A stretch of 42,847 bases of DNA from Coriobacteriales bacterium (lineage in GTDB: Bacteria; Actinomycetota; Coriobacteriia; Coriobacteriales; UBA8131), in the NCBI GenBank assembly GCA_031264075.1, contig JAISEO010000048.1, positions 1 to 42,847 on the forward strand, in the 5' to 3' direction. Shown piece by piece: positions 7,726 to 15,901 of the stretch (positions within the stretch are counted from its first letter, which is position 1; each line of letters opens with the position of its first letter). A program made the position numbers and the translations under genes. The notes under the pieces were generated by a model. That model saw only the letters and a program-made list of their open reading frames with translations. It searched no databases and was not told the DNA's origin.

Positions 7726-8430
7726 ATGAGTTTTTTGATTACGCTCGTGTGTACCGGCCTCGTGGCAGGATTGCTGAACAAGCCCATCAAGCGTTTTCCG
7801 ATGCTGTTTTATGCACTTGCCCTGGCTTTGACGGCCTTCTACCTGTATGCCTTCCTGTATGGTGCCTCGGTGTTTTTCTGGCGGTATGTGCTCTTGCCCT
7901 TCCAGCGCTGCACTATCGCGCTCGCCCTGTTTACGCTGGTCATGTTTGTGGGCGTGCTCTCCGATACCTCAAGACTGCGCGCCCTGTTCTATCCGCTCCG
8001 CCGGGAGCTTTCCATACTGGGGAGCATCTTCGCCTGCGGGCATATCGTCGCCTATATGACGGTGTTCCTTCCCAAGGTGTTCGGAGGCCTGGGGCAACTC
8101 AACCCCAACCTGACCTTCTCGCTGGCTGTCTCCTGCCTGCTCGTTATCCTGCTCGCCCTGCTGACAGTCACGTCCTTCGTAGCGATTCGCAAGCGGATGA
8201 GCCCTCAGTCCTGGAAGCGCGTCCAACTCCTCGCCTACCCCTTCTTCCTCCTCATCTACGTGCACCTCATCGTCGTGCTGCTCCCCTCGGCCCTCTCCGG
8301 CGCAGAGACCATTGCCATCAACCTGGTCGTGTATACGCTGCTGTTTGTGTTGTATACCGTGCTGCGCCTGCGTAAGGCGCTGAGCCACCGCAGGCAGGCC
8401 AACTCACCCGAATTGAGCACGGGGCACTGA
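7726..8430 (+). CDS. Ferric-reductase-like (MsrQ/YedZ-type) membrane protein
   Basis: A 234-residue integral membrane protein with six or seven hydrophobic segments, resembling the haem-b-binding ferric-reductase-like domain of MsrQ/YedZ. The segment RKRMSPQSWKRVQLLAYPFF followed by VHLIVVLL aligns with the MsrQ region around LHRLVY and the next His. Candidate haem ligands are the His in ACGHIVAYM and the one in YVHLIVVL; the His of the LHR motif is replaced (VQLL). AAGGAG lies 6 nt before the ATG. No MsrP-like molybdoprotein is adjacent. It lies 145 nt after the LuxR gene, so it may respond to the same redox context. It could instead be a generic cytochrome-b-like electron carrier. Confidence 0.7.
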   Translation: MSFLITLVCTGLVAGLLNKPIKRFPMLFYALALALTAFYLYAFLYGASVFFWRYVLLPFQRCTIALALFTLVMFVGVLSDTSRLRALFYPLRRELSILGSIFACGHIVAYMTVFLPKVFGGLGQLNPNLTFSLAVSCLLVILLALLTVTSFVAIRKRMSPQSWKRVQLLAYPFFLLIYVHLIVVLLPSALSGAETIAINLVVYTLLFVLYTVLRLRKALSHRRQANSPELSTGH

Positions 8431-8659
8431 TAACCGGTCGGCGAGCCGCCAGCGGGCAACGGCAGAGGCAAGGGCGGCGGCGGCCGGAGCCCGTGTGATA
8501 AACGCAGCTTCGCGCGGTTAATCCGCCCACTCACTCGGCTGAGCCCGCTCTCCAGCTTCTGTGCCGCGTGCACCCGTGTATACTCAGAAACCAGCTTCTG
8601 TCTGGTGCGCTGGGTGGCGTCCGACAGAGAGAATGTACACTCGTACAAGTGGAGTTGCC

Positions 8660-9583
8660 ATGGTTACAAGAGCAAGACACGCCGCAGACACACAGACCCC
8701 CACAGAAGTGCTCGTGGTAGAGGGTGTGGCGATTTCCAAGCCAGACAGAGTCCTGTATCCGCAGTCAGACCTGACCGACGCAGACATCACCAAGGGAGCC
8801 GTTGCCGAGTACTATGCTGCGGTCTCCTCACGTATGTTGCCCTACCTTGCAAACCGGTTGCTGAGCACCTTCCGTTGCCCGGACGGTATTGGCGAAATCT
8901 GCTTCTTCAGGAAGCACGCGCCCAATGCCGAGGAAGGCACGGGCATCCTGTCCGTACACGAGGCGAGCGGCGCGACAGGAACCTATGTGTACGTCAAGGA
9001 TGTCGTCGGGCTCCTGACCGAGGTGCAGATGTACACGCTCGAGTTCCATATCTGGGGGAGCCATGTCAACACCCTGGAGCAGCCCGACCTGCTGGTCTTT
9101 GACTTTGACCCTGATGTCGGCATGGAGCTGGGCACGGTAAGGCAGGGCGTCAAAGACCTCAAGACCTGCCTGGACGACCTCGCGCTGACGTCCTACCTCA
9201 AGACCACGGGCGGCAAGGGTTACCACCTGGTCGTGCCCCTTAAGCCCCAGGCCAGTTGGGAGCAGCTCCAGAGCTTTGCCAAGAAGATGGCAGAGCGTAT
9301 GGAGGCCCGGTGGCCCGAGCGCTATACCAGCAGCAGCAGAAAGAACGCCCGTCAGGGCAGAATCTATATCGACTGGGAGCGCAATGTCAGGGGAGCCACG
9401 GCCGTGTGCCCCTATTCGCTCAGGGCCCGGGAGCGCGCAACCGTGTCCCTGCCCATTGCGTGGGAAGAGCTCGACTTCATCGCTCCGGGTGGCATCACCC
9501 TGGAGACGGCGCTTGCGCGCCTGGAGCAGGAGGATCCCTGGAGGAACTTCTTCGTCATCAGCCAGGAGCTGCCAAAGGACTGA
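8660..9583 (+). CDS. Stand-alone LigD-type polymerase/primase domain protein
   Basis: A 307-residue protein matching the polymerase (archaeo-eukaryotic primase fold) domain of bacterial non-homologous end-joining ligase LigD. It fills gaps and adds nucleotides at broken ends. Visible motifs are the metal-binding DxD in LVFDFDPD, the TGGKGYHLVVPL segment, and the third acid in RIYIDWERN. No ligase or nuclease domain is attached, and no ku gene is in the window. The ORF track starts at 8561, but GGAG at 8651-8654 is 5 nt before the ATG at 8660 and the upstream 33 residues are low-complexity. The preceding 230-nt gap holds an 11-bp direct repeat (CCAGCTTCTGT at 8552 and 8591) and a TATACT at 8579, a weak promoter candidate. 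It might act with a split LigD and Ku elsewhere, or alone in repair. Confidence 0.88.
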   Translation: MVTRARHAADTQTPTEVLVVEGVAISKPDRVLYPQSDLTDADITKGAVAEYYAAVSSRMLPYLANRLLSTFRCPDGIGEICFFRKHAPNAEEGTGILSVHEASGATGTYVYVKDVVGLLTEVQMYTLEFHIWGSHVNTLEQPDLLVFDFDPDVGMELGTVRQGVKDLKTCLDDLALTSYLKTTGGKGYHLVVPLKPQASWEQLQSFAKKMAERMEARWPERYTSSSRKNARQGRIYIDWERNVRGATAVCPYSLRARERATVSLPIAWEELDFIAPGGITLETALARLEQEDPWRNFFVISQELPKD

Positions 9584-9631
9584 CGCCTGCAACCCAGGGC
9601 GATTCCCCCAGGCGATTCAAAGGAGCGCATC

Positions 9632-10222
9632 GTGTCAAAGGGCAGGGTTGAATCGTTCACCGATGCCGTTATAGCGATTATCATCACCGTTCTCGTCTTA
9701 GGGCTGCACGAACCAGCATCGAGCAACTTCGGCGATCTCTTCGAGGAATGGCATCGCCTGGGCATTTATATCGTCAGCTTCCTGATGCTGGCCATCTATT
9801 GGATCAACCATCACTATCTGTTTGGGTCGATACGCGTTGTTGATGGCAAGGTGCTCTGGGCGAACAACTTCTTTCTCCTCAGCCTGACCTTCTTCCCGTT
9901 TGTCACCTCATGGCTGGGAGACTACTTCTTTGACCTTTCTCCGCAGCTGTGTTTTGGCGTTGTCATCATGGCCGCAGACATCCTGTTCTTCGTTGTTGCC
10001 TATGTGCTGGAAAAGGCCAACAATCTGGGGAAGGTCTCGATATTTCTCGGCAAGTACTGGAAGTCGTGGGTCTCCCTCGGGGCCAACATCCTTGCCATTG
10101 CGCTGGGGATTCTTGTATCCCCGCTGTTCATCTTCGGCTTGAACGCACTCATGCTGATACTCTGGATCATGCCGGAGAATCGCATCGCGAAGCTCATCCA
10201 ACAGCATCAACAACATCGCTAG
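9632..10222 (+). CDS. TMEM175-like (DUF1211) potassium channel
   Basis: A 196-residue membrane protein with six hydrophobic segments. The N-terminal RVESFTDAVIAIIITVLVL carries the R-x3-F-(S/T)-D signature in the first helix of bacterial TMEM175 channels, and IYWINHHYLF is the usual motif in helix 3. Family members form tetrameric K+ channels lacking a P-loop filter. The start is GTG at 9632 with AAGGAG 7 nt upstream. It follows the LigD-type gene by 48 nt, so co-transcription is possible but no functional tie is evident. The family is well supported; transport has to be inferred. Confidence 0.85.
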   Translation: MSKGRVESFTDAVIAIIITVLVLGLHEPASSNFGDLFEEWHRLGIYIVSFLMLAIYWINHHYLFGSIRVVDGKVLWANNFFLLSLTFFPFVTSWLGDYFFDLSPQLCFGVVIMAADILFFVVAYVLEKANNLGKVSIFLGKYWKSWVSLGANILAIALGILVSPLFIFGLNALMLILWIMPENRIAKLIQQHQQHR

Positions 10223-10234
10223 TACTGCTCAGTA

Positions 10235-10243
10235 TGCTAGAAT
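10235..10243 (+). promoter_or_regulatory. Extended -10 promoter candidate for the DUF2339 gene
   Basis: TGCTAGAAT is a strong extended -10 (TGC plus TAGAAT) about 90 nt before the TTG start. There is no recognisable -35 at 16-18 nt. Confidence 0.4.
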
Positions 10244-10333
10244 AGCAGGCTACGGCGCTGTTTTGAGCAACAGCTGTTCTCACTTTGCGGCACGGGCGAG
10301 AGGACTGAGAAGATAGAAGCCTTTACGGTCATT

Positions 10334-12901
10334 TTGGTATGCGGGTTTGTGCTCTGTGTGTCTGCAGTGGCAGCTCTCATATTGGTTATCATCTCGGTAG
10401 TGCAGGGCAGCTCAACCAAACGGGAATTGCGACGCATCAACCAAAAACTCGACTGGCTTGCGCAGCGAATACAGAACGCCGAGAACACAGGGGCGCAGCC
10501 TACCACGCAGCCCCAGGCACAACCCTCCCCTGAGGCCCAACCACAGCCAACATCACAGGTTCAGGCACAGCTCACTTCGCAACAGGTGCCGCAGGCCCAA
10601 AGGATGTATCCTCCTCCACAGACTCAGCCGCAGGCCCAACCACAACCTATCATGCAAGCTCCCGCGCAGGAACAAGCAACGCAGCCTTTATCGGCTCCTG
10701 TTGCACAGCAGGCCTCCGTTCCGGCCTTCTCGCATCCCCTGCCATCACCGCAACCAGCAACTCCGCAGACCCAACTACTACCGACATCACCCCGACCACA
10801 GGTCAACGTTCCGCCGTCGCCTCAGGCACCACCTCAGCAACGCCCAAAGGCAAAGTCCTTCGAGCATGTCATGGGGCGCACTATCGCGGGCATCATCGCC
10901 GCGGTGCTGGTCTTTCTCGGCCTGGTCTTTCTCGGTCTTTTGGTGGTACCCACGCTCACCGATGACCTCAAGGTCAGCGCGATGTTCAGCATCAGCCTGC
11001 TGCTCTGGTTGGCTGGTTTCCTGCTGATACGGCGCATCAAAAACGGCTTTACGCTGGCCTTGCTTGGCACGGGCCTGGGCGCGGTCTTTATATCCATACT
11101 GGTAACCCATCTCTTCTTTGGCATGCTGTCCGCTGCTCCTGCCTACCTGTTACTGCTGGCATGGCTTGCGCTGTCACTCGTCGTAACCAAGCTGTTCGAC
11201 TCGGTATCCTTAAGCGTTATCGCCCATATTGGCATGGTGTTCTCTGTCATTGCGGGCTATCTCAATGCCAGCAGCGTCGATACGCTCTACCTGCTCCTGG
11301 CCTATCAGGCGGCGGCTACCGTGCTGCTTGTGCTCGGCACCTTCATCGCCAACAGACGCACCCATCTGATTGCGCTCTTCGTCTCGCTGATGCTGTGTTT
11401 GCCGGTGAGCACGATTCTCTGGCAATCCCCACTCTTATCCCAAACCATCACCATTGCGGAGGAACCTCTGGCATTCCTCAGTGCCTTTGGCCTGCAGTTT
11501 GTTGGAGCCTCTGCCCTCTACCTCATAACGCTCAGGGCCATCGTTACCCGCGAAGAGAATAGCGCGCATACGCTGATGCTGCTGGCGAGTGTCCTCTGGC
11601 TGGCCAGTGGGTTTGCAAGCGTTACGCTCATGCTGTATCGCTGGCTTGAAACCGGTCTGTTGCTGCACCCAGCCGCTGCAAGCACGCTCGCAAGCTTTGC
11701 CACGGTGGTCATTGTTTCGGCCCTTGGTCTTGCCGCGCTCGTCATGCTGCGCAGACTCTCTGTCTCACGAGCGTGTGGCCGAGCGGTCATGGGCTCGAAT
11801 ATCGGCTTTTCTGCCCTGCTGTTGCTGGTCAGTTCGACCATCGCTCGCACAAATCTGCTGGGCTATACGATATTCTTTCCGTCGCAGGCAGGCGTGCACT
11901 CCGAAGAGTTCGCGCTGTACCTCGCTCTGCCCGGTTTCCTCTTGGTCTGCCTCTCCGCCGTGGCGGCCTGGTTCATCTCCCGAGACCGACTCTACTGGTA
12001 CCTGGCGGTAGCCGCCGTTCTCGTTGATCTGCTGCTGATGATCGATCCCGGCTTTGCCCGGCTGGCAGAAGAGGGCTCTACCCTGCTTGCGCTTGGCTAC
12101 CTGGCCCTGTTACTGGCCCTGCTGGGCGGCCTCTTTGCTGTGGCGAATAAAGATCTGCAACGGCGCTGGCAGCAGCCCTACGTGCTCTGTGTGCTTCTCG
12201 CCGCTCAGCTGGGTCTGTCCTCGGTGCTGTTGAATGCCCCGCTCCCCGATTTTCCGTCCGCAGACCGCTTCATACTGCTGTTGCTGCTACACGCCTCCCT
12301 CCTCCTGCTTGCGCGCCTTGTGCCATTCATACGGCGGGATACCGGCAACCTCGGCGTGCTCGCTGCGCTGAGAGTTGATGAGCTTGTCGTTATCGCGTTT
12401 GTCTCACTTGAGTTTATCGTTAAGGGCCTGGGAGCGGGATATGACAGACTGGGCACGGGGCTTGCGCTGGCAGCCACAATATTGCTCCTGGCTATCGCCG
12501 TGCTTCGCATAGTCATCCGCAGAAAGGCAAGCCCAGGCTTTGACCTCGCCTATGCCCTTGCCGCGACCCTGCTCCTGCTGAGTTGTATCGGAGCCTGCAC
12601 TAAACTGTATGATGAGGCCTACGCGCTCAGCCTCGTAGCGATGATCCTGGCGTTTGCCAACATTGCCGCCGGGTTTGCCCTGCGTCGGGGAACCCTGCGA
12701 ATCTACGGCCTCGTCCTGGTGCTGGTGTGTGTGATCAAGCTGCTGATAATCGACCTTGTCAATCTCAACTCAGTTATGCGCGTCATCGCCTTTATCGGCT
12801 GCGGCCTTATCTGTTTTGGTATCAGCGCACTGTACAACTTCGCGGTAAAGCGTCTGCGTAGGGAACAGACCGGCCCCAAAGACGATACACTTTCTGGCTG
12901 A
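10334..12901 (+). CDS. DUF2339-family multi-pass membrane protein
   Basis: An 855-residue predicted membrane protein. Residues 1-25 are one hydrophobic segment, followed by a short helical region and a 130-residue Gln/Pro-rich linker (many PQAQPQ-like units). After SFEHVMGRTIAGIIAAVLVF come about 20 hydrophobic segments to the C-terminus. This arrangement is that of DUF2339 proteins, whose function is not known; roles in cell envelope assembly have been suggested for relatives. The start is uncertain: the listed TTG at 10334 has no clear ribosome-binding site and the frame stays open further upstream without ATG. The gene is monocistronic and converges on the nucleotidyltransferase gene. The linker DNA is low-complexity (about 10490-10860). 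Confidence 0.75.
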   Translation: MVCGFVLCVSAVAALILVIISVVQGSSTKRELRRINQKLDWLAQRIQNAENTGAQPTTQPQAQPSPEAQPQPTSQVQAQLTSQQVPQAQRMYPPPQTQPQAQPQPIMQAPAQEQATQPLSAPVAQQASVPAFSHPLPSPQPATPQTQLLPTSPRPQVNVPPSPQAPPQQRPKAKSFEHVMGRTIAGIIAAVLVFLGLVFLGLLVVPTLTDDLKVSAMFSISLLLWLAGFLLIRRIKNGFTLALLGTGLGAVFISILVTHLFFGMLSAAPAYLLLLAWLALSLVVTKLFDSVSLSVIAHIGMVFSVIAGYLNASSVDTLYLLLAYQAAATVLLVLGTFIANRRTHLIALFVSLMLCLPVSTILWQSPLLSQTITIAEEPLAFLSAFGLQFVGASALYLITLRAIVTREENSAHTLMLLASVLWLASGFASVTLMLYRWLETGLLLHPAAASTLASFATVVIVSALGLAALVMLRRLSVSRACGRAVMGSNIGFSALLLLVSSTIARTNLLGYTIFFPSQAGVHSEEFALYLALPGFLLVCLSAVAAWFISRDRLYWYLAVAAVLVDLLLMIDPGFARLAEEGSTLLALGYLALLLALLGGLFAVANKDLQRRWQQPYVLCVLLAAQLGLSSVLLNAPLPDFPSADRFILLLLLHASLLLLARLVPFIRRDTGNLGVLAALRVDELVVIAFVSLEFIVKGLGAGYDRLGTGLALAATILLLAIAVLRIVIRRKASPGFDLAYALAATLLLLSCIGACTKLYDEAYALSLVAMILAFANIAAGFALRRGTLRIYGLVLVLVCVIKLLIIDLVNLNSVMRVIAFIGCGLICFGISALYNFAVKRLRREQTGPKDDTLSG

Positions 12902-12991
12902 GAGCCGGCCACTGGTCGGTCAGCCCTCAGCTTATATGCCTATAACGGGCACACTTCGGCGCCCGCACCTTCCACATCACCATTTCTTCCA

Positions 12992-13028
12992 TCAGTCTAC
13001 AGGGCCAGTATTGGCACTGGTGGACTCT
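12992..13028. repeat. Bipartite hairpin repeat, copy 1 (encodes the nucleotidyltransferase C-terminus)
   Basis: TCAGTCTACAG, 13 nt, then ACTGGTGGACTCT. The ends pair (AGTCTAC with GTGGACT, one G-U) and the interior pairs as GCCA/TGGC, so the unit folds as an imperfect hairpin. It overlaps the stop codon and encodes the last ten residues of the gene at 12997..13338. The matching copy is at 13789..13825. Confidence 0.75.
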
Positions 13029-13338
13029 GGTCTATGCTGGTAAAACCGAGGTCAATGGCTCTGCCGTCTTTCTCAATATTTGCTTTCAGCTCCGGATTGG
13101 TAAGCGTATTAAAATCTGCCAGATCAATCTTCAGAATAGTAGGAACGGTATCGAATTGTACCTGTAATCTTGCGATGATATTTCGAGGGGACCAAATCGC
13201 AATATCAATATCGGATGTTTCCCGATAATCACCACGTGCCCGCGAACCGTAGAGTACGGCTCGTTCAACCTCGCCGTCACATGCCAGGACTTCTTTAATC
13301 TGTTGCCATATTTCTGGCCGCAAGCCAAACTCGTTCAT
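12997..13338 (-). CDS. Minimal nucleotidyltransferase (MntA / HI0073-like)
   Basis: A 113-residue minimal nucleotidyltransferase with the active-site pattern GSRARGDYRETSDIDIAIW (G31-S32, D43, D45) and a third acid in KIDLADF (about D72 or D75). In HEPN/MNT pairs this protein adenylylates or otherwise neutralises the HEPN partner. It overlaps the partner's stop by 4 nt (13335-13338), so they are translationally coupled. The C-terminal QSPPVPILAL is encoded by a repeat copy rather than by family sequence, so the original tail was probably replaced. It is AT-rich relative to its neighbours. The antitoxin role is inferred from paired families; some HI0073/HI0074 pairs have not been shown to be toxic. 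Confidence 0.85.
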   Translation of the reverse strand: MNEFGLRPEIWQQIKEVLACDGEVERAVLYGSRARGDYRETSDIDIAIWSPRNIIARLQVQFDTVPTILKIDLADFNTLTNPELKANIEKDGRAIDLGFTSIDQSPPVPILAL

Positions 13339-13736
13339 ATCTTTGTGCTCATCGTATCAGACAGAACCGTCAAGAGCGGCAGATACTCGCTCTTGATTGC
13401 CTCATATATCGCAACAGCTGTTCGCTCATCATAGGTGTGACTGGTGAGATTACGTTTCTTTACCATCTCCAACCATCTATCTCCATTGCTGATCACCCCA
13501 ACCACATAAGCCTCTTTCAAGACCTCGACAGGAGTGTTGATATTGGTTATACCCTCTTCTTCAAGATAGCATTTCAGCAATTTCCACGCCAGTTCCAAGA
13601 CGAATTCAAAGCGCTGTATAGCGGCATCTGCGATAAAATTATCGGCATCATTTTGCCGTTCAGCAGCTTCTTTCAGCCGTCGCAAAGCGTGCTGATATTG
13701 GGTAAACTTATATTCCAGTCTCTCTGTAGCCATCAT
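13335..13736 (-). CDS. HEPN-fold nucleotidyltransferase-binding protein (HI0074 family, HepT-like)
   Basis: A 133-residue, all-helical HI0074-type protein (nucleotidyltransferase substrate-binding family). IQRFEFVLELAWKLLKCYLEEEGI and REAF-like KEAYVVGVI are family hallmarks. KKRNLTSHTYDE contains the R95-x4-H100 pair expected of HEPN ribonucleases, with the Tyr seen in HepT toxins where AMPylation occurs. The start is the ATG ATG at 13736. It precedes its nucleotidyltransferase partner with a 4-nt overlap. The pair is low in GC and bracketed by two copies of a hairpin repeat, suggesting acquisition as a unit. Probably a toxin or an RNA-processing partner. Confidence 0.86.
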   Translation of the reverse strand: MMATERLEYKFTQYQHALRRLKEAAERQNDADNFIADAAIQRFEFVLELAWKLLKCYLEEEGITNINTPVEVLKEAYVVGVISNGDRWLEMVKKRNLTSHTYDERTAVAIYEAIKSEYLPLLTVLSDTMSTKI

Positions 13737-13788
13737 AAATAACCGTTTGCCGCACTTTCTTTGTAAAGGTAATCCTTTTCTTCTTCTC

Positions 13789-13825
13789 TCAGTCTACAGC
13801 ACCCTGTAGGAAACTGGTGGACTCT
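13789..13825. repeat. Bipartite hairpin repeat, copy 2 (just after the aldolase stop)
   Basis: The same TCAGTCTACAG-N13-ACTGGTGGACTCT frame as copy 1, in the same orientation and with identical spacing, while the 13-nt centre differs (3 of 13 shared) yet still can pair (CCT/AGG, or CTACAG/CTGTAG). It begins directly after the aldolase stop codon, where it could also act as a 3' end hairpin. Confidence 0.75.
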
Positions 13826-14764
13826 TTACAGCTTGAAGTTCTCCCTGCCCTCAAACACATCGAGGGCCTCATCCGCGTCAAAGTCGGCAAGGGTGATGGC
13901 GCTGATGGCCTTGGTGAGGCGTACCGCCTCCTCGAGGGAACGTTGGTGTATGTTGCGTCCCGTCGCATTGCCGGCGGCGCCACCTGTATGGATCTGCTCG
14001 TACAGTTGGCTCAGAAAGACCGAAGCATCCACGGTGGATCCGCCGGCACAGACGAGCCCTGTGCGCCCGGCAGCCTCGGAGGCGCGTGCAAGCAGCTGGG
14101 CAGAACTCAGATCGCCTGCGGGAGCCGGCGGATTGACCTTGACGAAGTCCGCACCCAGACACAGCGCCACACCGGCGGCTCCGGCAATCAGGTCGGCATC
14201 CTTCTCGTTTTTGACCGCCTTGCCGCGAGGATAGATCCACAGCACAACGATGAGACCCTGGGCATGGGCCTCGGCAATGAGTTCGCCGGCCTCGGCCAGC
14301 ATCGTGGACTCGTACTCGGAGCCCAGGTACAGCGTGTAGCCCAGCCCAACGATATTAACGCCGGCCTCACGCATGGCAAGCACGGCGTCCAGCGAGGTGA
14401 GTTGGGGCGAGTAGGGATCGTCCTGCTCAGTCTTGATGAGGTTGGTCTTGGAGTTCATCTTGACCAGATAGTTGATGAGGGGATAGTCGGGGGCGTAGCG
14501 GGCGATAAGGCCGCGCTGGGCTGCCATGACCCCTATGACGCCTTCCGAAGCTATCTCAAACAGGTGCTCGGGATCGTTGTCGGTGGGGTCTATGCCCTTG
14601 CCAAAGAAGTCGCCGTTGAGATGCTCGAACTTCTGGTCGCAGGCGAAGAGCATTAAACGGCCCGTGTTACGCGTGGCCGCAAGATAGTTCTGCACATAGG
14701 TATCCTGCGCCTCGGGCAATACGTCTGCTGGTATCCTGACCTCGTTGGCCTGTAGCTGTGGCAT
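13826..14764 (-). CDS. Class I fructose-bisphosphate aldolase (archaeal-type, DhnA/FbaB family)
   Basis: A 312-residue TIM-barrel aldolase forming a Schiff base with its substrate, expected to interconvert fructose 1,6-bisphosphate with dihydroxyacetone phosphate and glyceraldehyde 3-phosphate in the cytoplasm. The active lysine is probably K209 in GADFVKVNPP. The segment MLFACDQKFEHLN (about 38-50) corresponds to the family's DHPFEHG-like motif, and CAGGSTVD is a phosphate-binding loop. GGGAGG is 5 nt before the ATG. It follows the EamA gene by 96 nt containing a long palindrome, so coupling is uncertain. The substrate could be a related ketose phosphate. Confidence 0.85.
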   Translation of the reverse strand: MPQLQANEVRIPADVLPEAQDTYVQNYLAATRNTGRLMLFACDQKFEHLNGDFFGKGIDPTDNDPEHLFEIASEGVIGVMAAQRGLIARYAPDYPLINYLVKMNSKTNLIKTEQDDPYSPQLTSLDAVLAMREAGVNIVGLGYTLYLGSEYESTMLAEAGELIAEAHAQGLIVVLWIYPRGKAVKNEKDADLIAGAAGVALCLGADFVKVNPPAPAGDLSSAQLLARASEAAGRTGLVCAGGSTVDASVFLSQLYEQIHTGGAAGNATGRNIHQRSLEEAVRLTKAISAITLADFDADEALDVFEGRENFKL

Positions 14765-14849
14765 GGGAGCCTCCCTTTCTCAGGTTTTGTCTTTCCGGGA
14801 TTTTACCACAGGGAGAGCGCTTGCCTCGGGCGGAACAGGTGTGGGAGAA

Positions 14850-14903
14850 GGGGGACGGGGCTACAGTCCCACTGAGCTGCGTGGGACAGTAGCCCCGTCC
14901 CCC
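14850..14903. repeat. REP-like long palindrome
   Basis: The 23-nt arms 14850-14872 and 14881-14903 (GGGGGACGGGGCTAC... and its complement) pair at 22 of 23 positions around an 8-nt loop. It lies across the end of the EamA gene and its DNA gives the last residues of that protein. GC-rich palindromes with GGGGAC/GTCCCC ends are typical of dispersed REP elements. No U-run follows on the minus strand, so it is not a standard terminator. Confidence 0.7.
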
Positions 14904-15901
14904 TGCATCGCTTCCTCTCTCCCCGTCCCTCTTTTCCCTCGCCTTCTTCTCCCGCCGCCCCTGCCAAAGCTGAGTTGGGTGAGGACGATGGCCACCAGCA
15001 TCAAAGCACAGCCGGTGCCCTCCTGTGCCGTGAGGGTCTCCCCCAGCAGAAATACCCCTCCCAGAAGTCCAAAGACGCTCTCGGTGCTCATGACGATGGC
15101 TGCCGGCGCTGGCTGGGCATATCTCTGGCCTATCGCCGCGAGGGTAAAGCCCCCTGCCGTGGAGAGGATGCCGGCATACAGGAGTTCCGGCGCCACAAGG
15201 CCAAGGGCTTCCAAAGTGATGGCAGCCGGGACAAAAAGATGGTCCATGAACGGCGCGGTCATGAGTGAGAGCACACCGGCAAAGGCAAACTGTATGACGC
15301 ACAGGCCAAAGAGCTGCAACAGAGAGAGGCGCGGGGCGAAATACCCAACGGCGAGGATGTGGACGGCCCAGAACAGCGCACTGGCCAGCACGATACCGTC
15401 ACCCAGCTCGAGTGTGAGCGAATCGCTGATGCAGAGGAGATAGAGGCCCACAACCGCAATACCCACGCTCACCCAGGTATTCCAATGGGTCCGCTGCCTG
15501 AGCAACAGGCCGAGTATAGGTACCAGGATAATGTACAGGGTCGTGATGAAGGCGGCCTTGGAGGCGCTGACCTGCACCATGCCCACCTGCTGAAAATTGG
15601 ACGCGAGGTACAGGGCCACGCCACAGATCACACCAGCAAAAAGCAGGTACCTGCCCCCTACCGCGGCCTGGTCCGCCTGCCTGGGGCCCGGTCTTGGAGG
15701 CCGCTTGAGCAGCCGCACCACGAGAAGCACCACAAGCAGGGTTGCCGCACCGAGGAGTTCGCGCAGGCCGTTGAACAGAAAGGGCCCTACGTGCTCCATG
15801 CTCGAGCGCTGCGCGACAAAGCACATGCCCCACACGAGAGCGGCAGCGAGCAGGATGCCGGTTGAGGCTATTTGTTTGAAACGCGCAGAACGGTGTTCCA
15901 T
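14861..15901 (-). CDS. EamA/DMT-family drug/metabolite transporter
   Basis: A 346-residue membrane protein with ten hydrophobic segments in two EamA repeats (around residues 15-145 and 160-310). GMCFVAQRSSMEHVGPFLFNGLR and STESVFGLLGGVFLLGETL are typical of the two halves. The family exports amino acids or other metabolites; the substrate is unknown. Its ATG shares one nucleotide with the nadE stop (TGATG), so it is translationally coupled to nadE, and the TTG in the ORF track is not needed. The Arg/Gly-rich tail and last 15 residues (ending PRSSVGL) come from a REP-like palindrome that overlaps the stop. Confidence 0.87.
   Translation of the reverse strand: MEHRSARFKQIASTGILLAAALVWGMCFVAQRSSMEHVGPFLFNGLRELLGAATLLVVLLVVRLLKRPPRPGPRQADQAAVGGRYLLFAGVICGVALYLASNFQQVGMVQVSASKAAFITTLYIILVPILGLLLRQRTHWNTWVSVGIAVVGLYLLCISDSLTLELGDGIVLASALFWAVHILAVGYFAPRLSLLQLFGLCVIQFAFAGVLSLMTAPFMDHLFVPAAITLEALGLVAPELLYAGILSTAGGFTLAAIGQRYAQPAPAAIVMSTESVFGLLGGVFLLGETLTAQEGTGCALMLVAIVLTQLSFGRGGGRRRRGKRGTGREEAMQGDGATVPRSSVGL

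Noticed and set aside
12902-12991. Terminator between the DUF2339 gene and the nucleotidyltransferase gene
   Set aside because: CGGCC-ACT-GGTCG can pair but has a G-U, only 5 bp, and no T-run on either strand.
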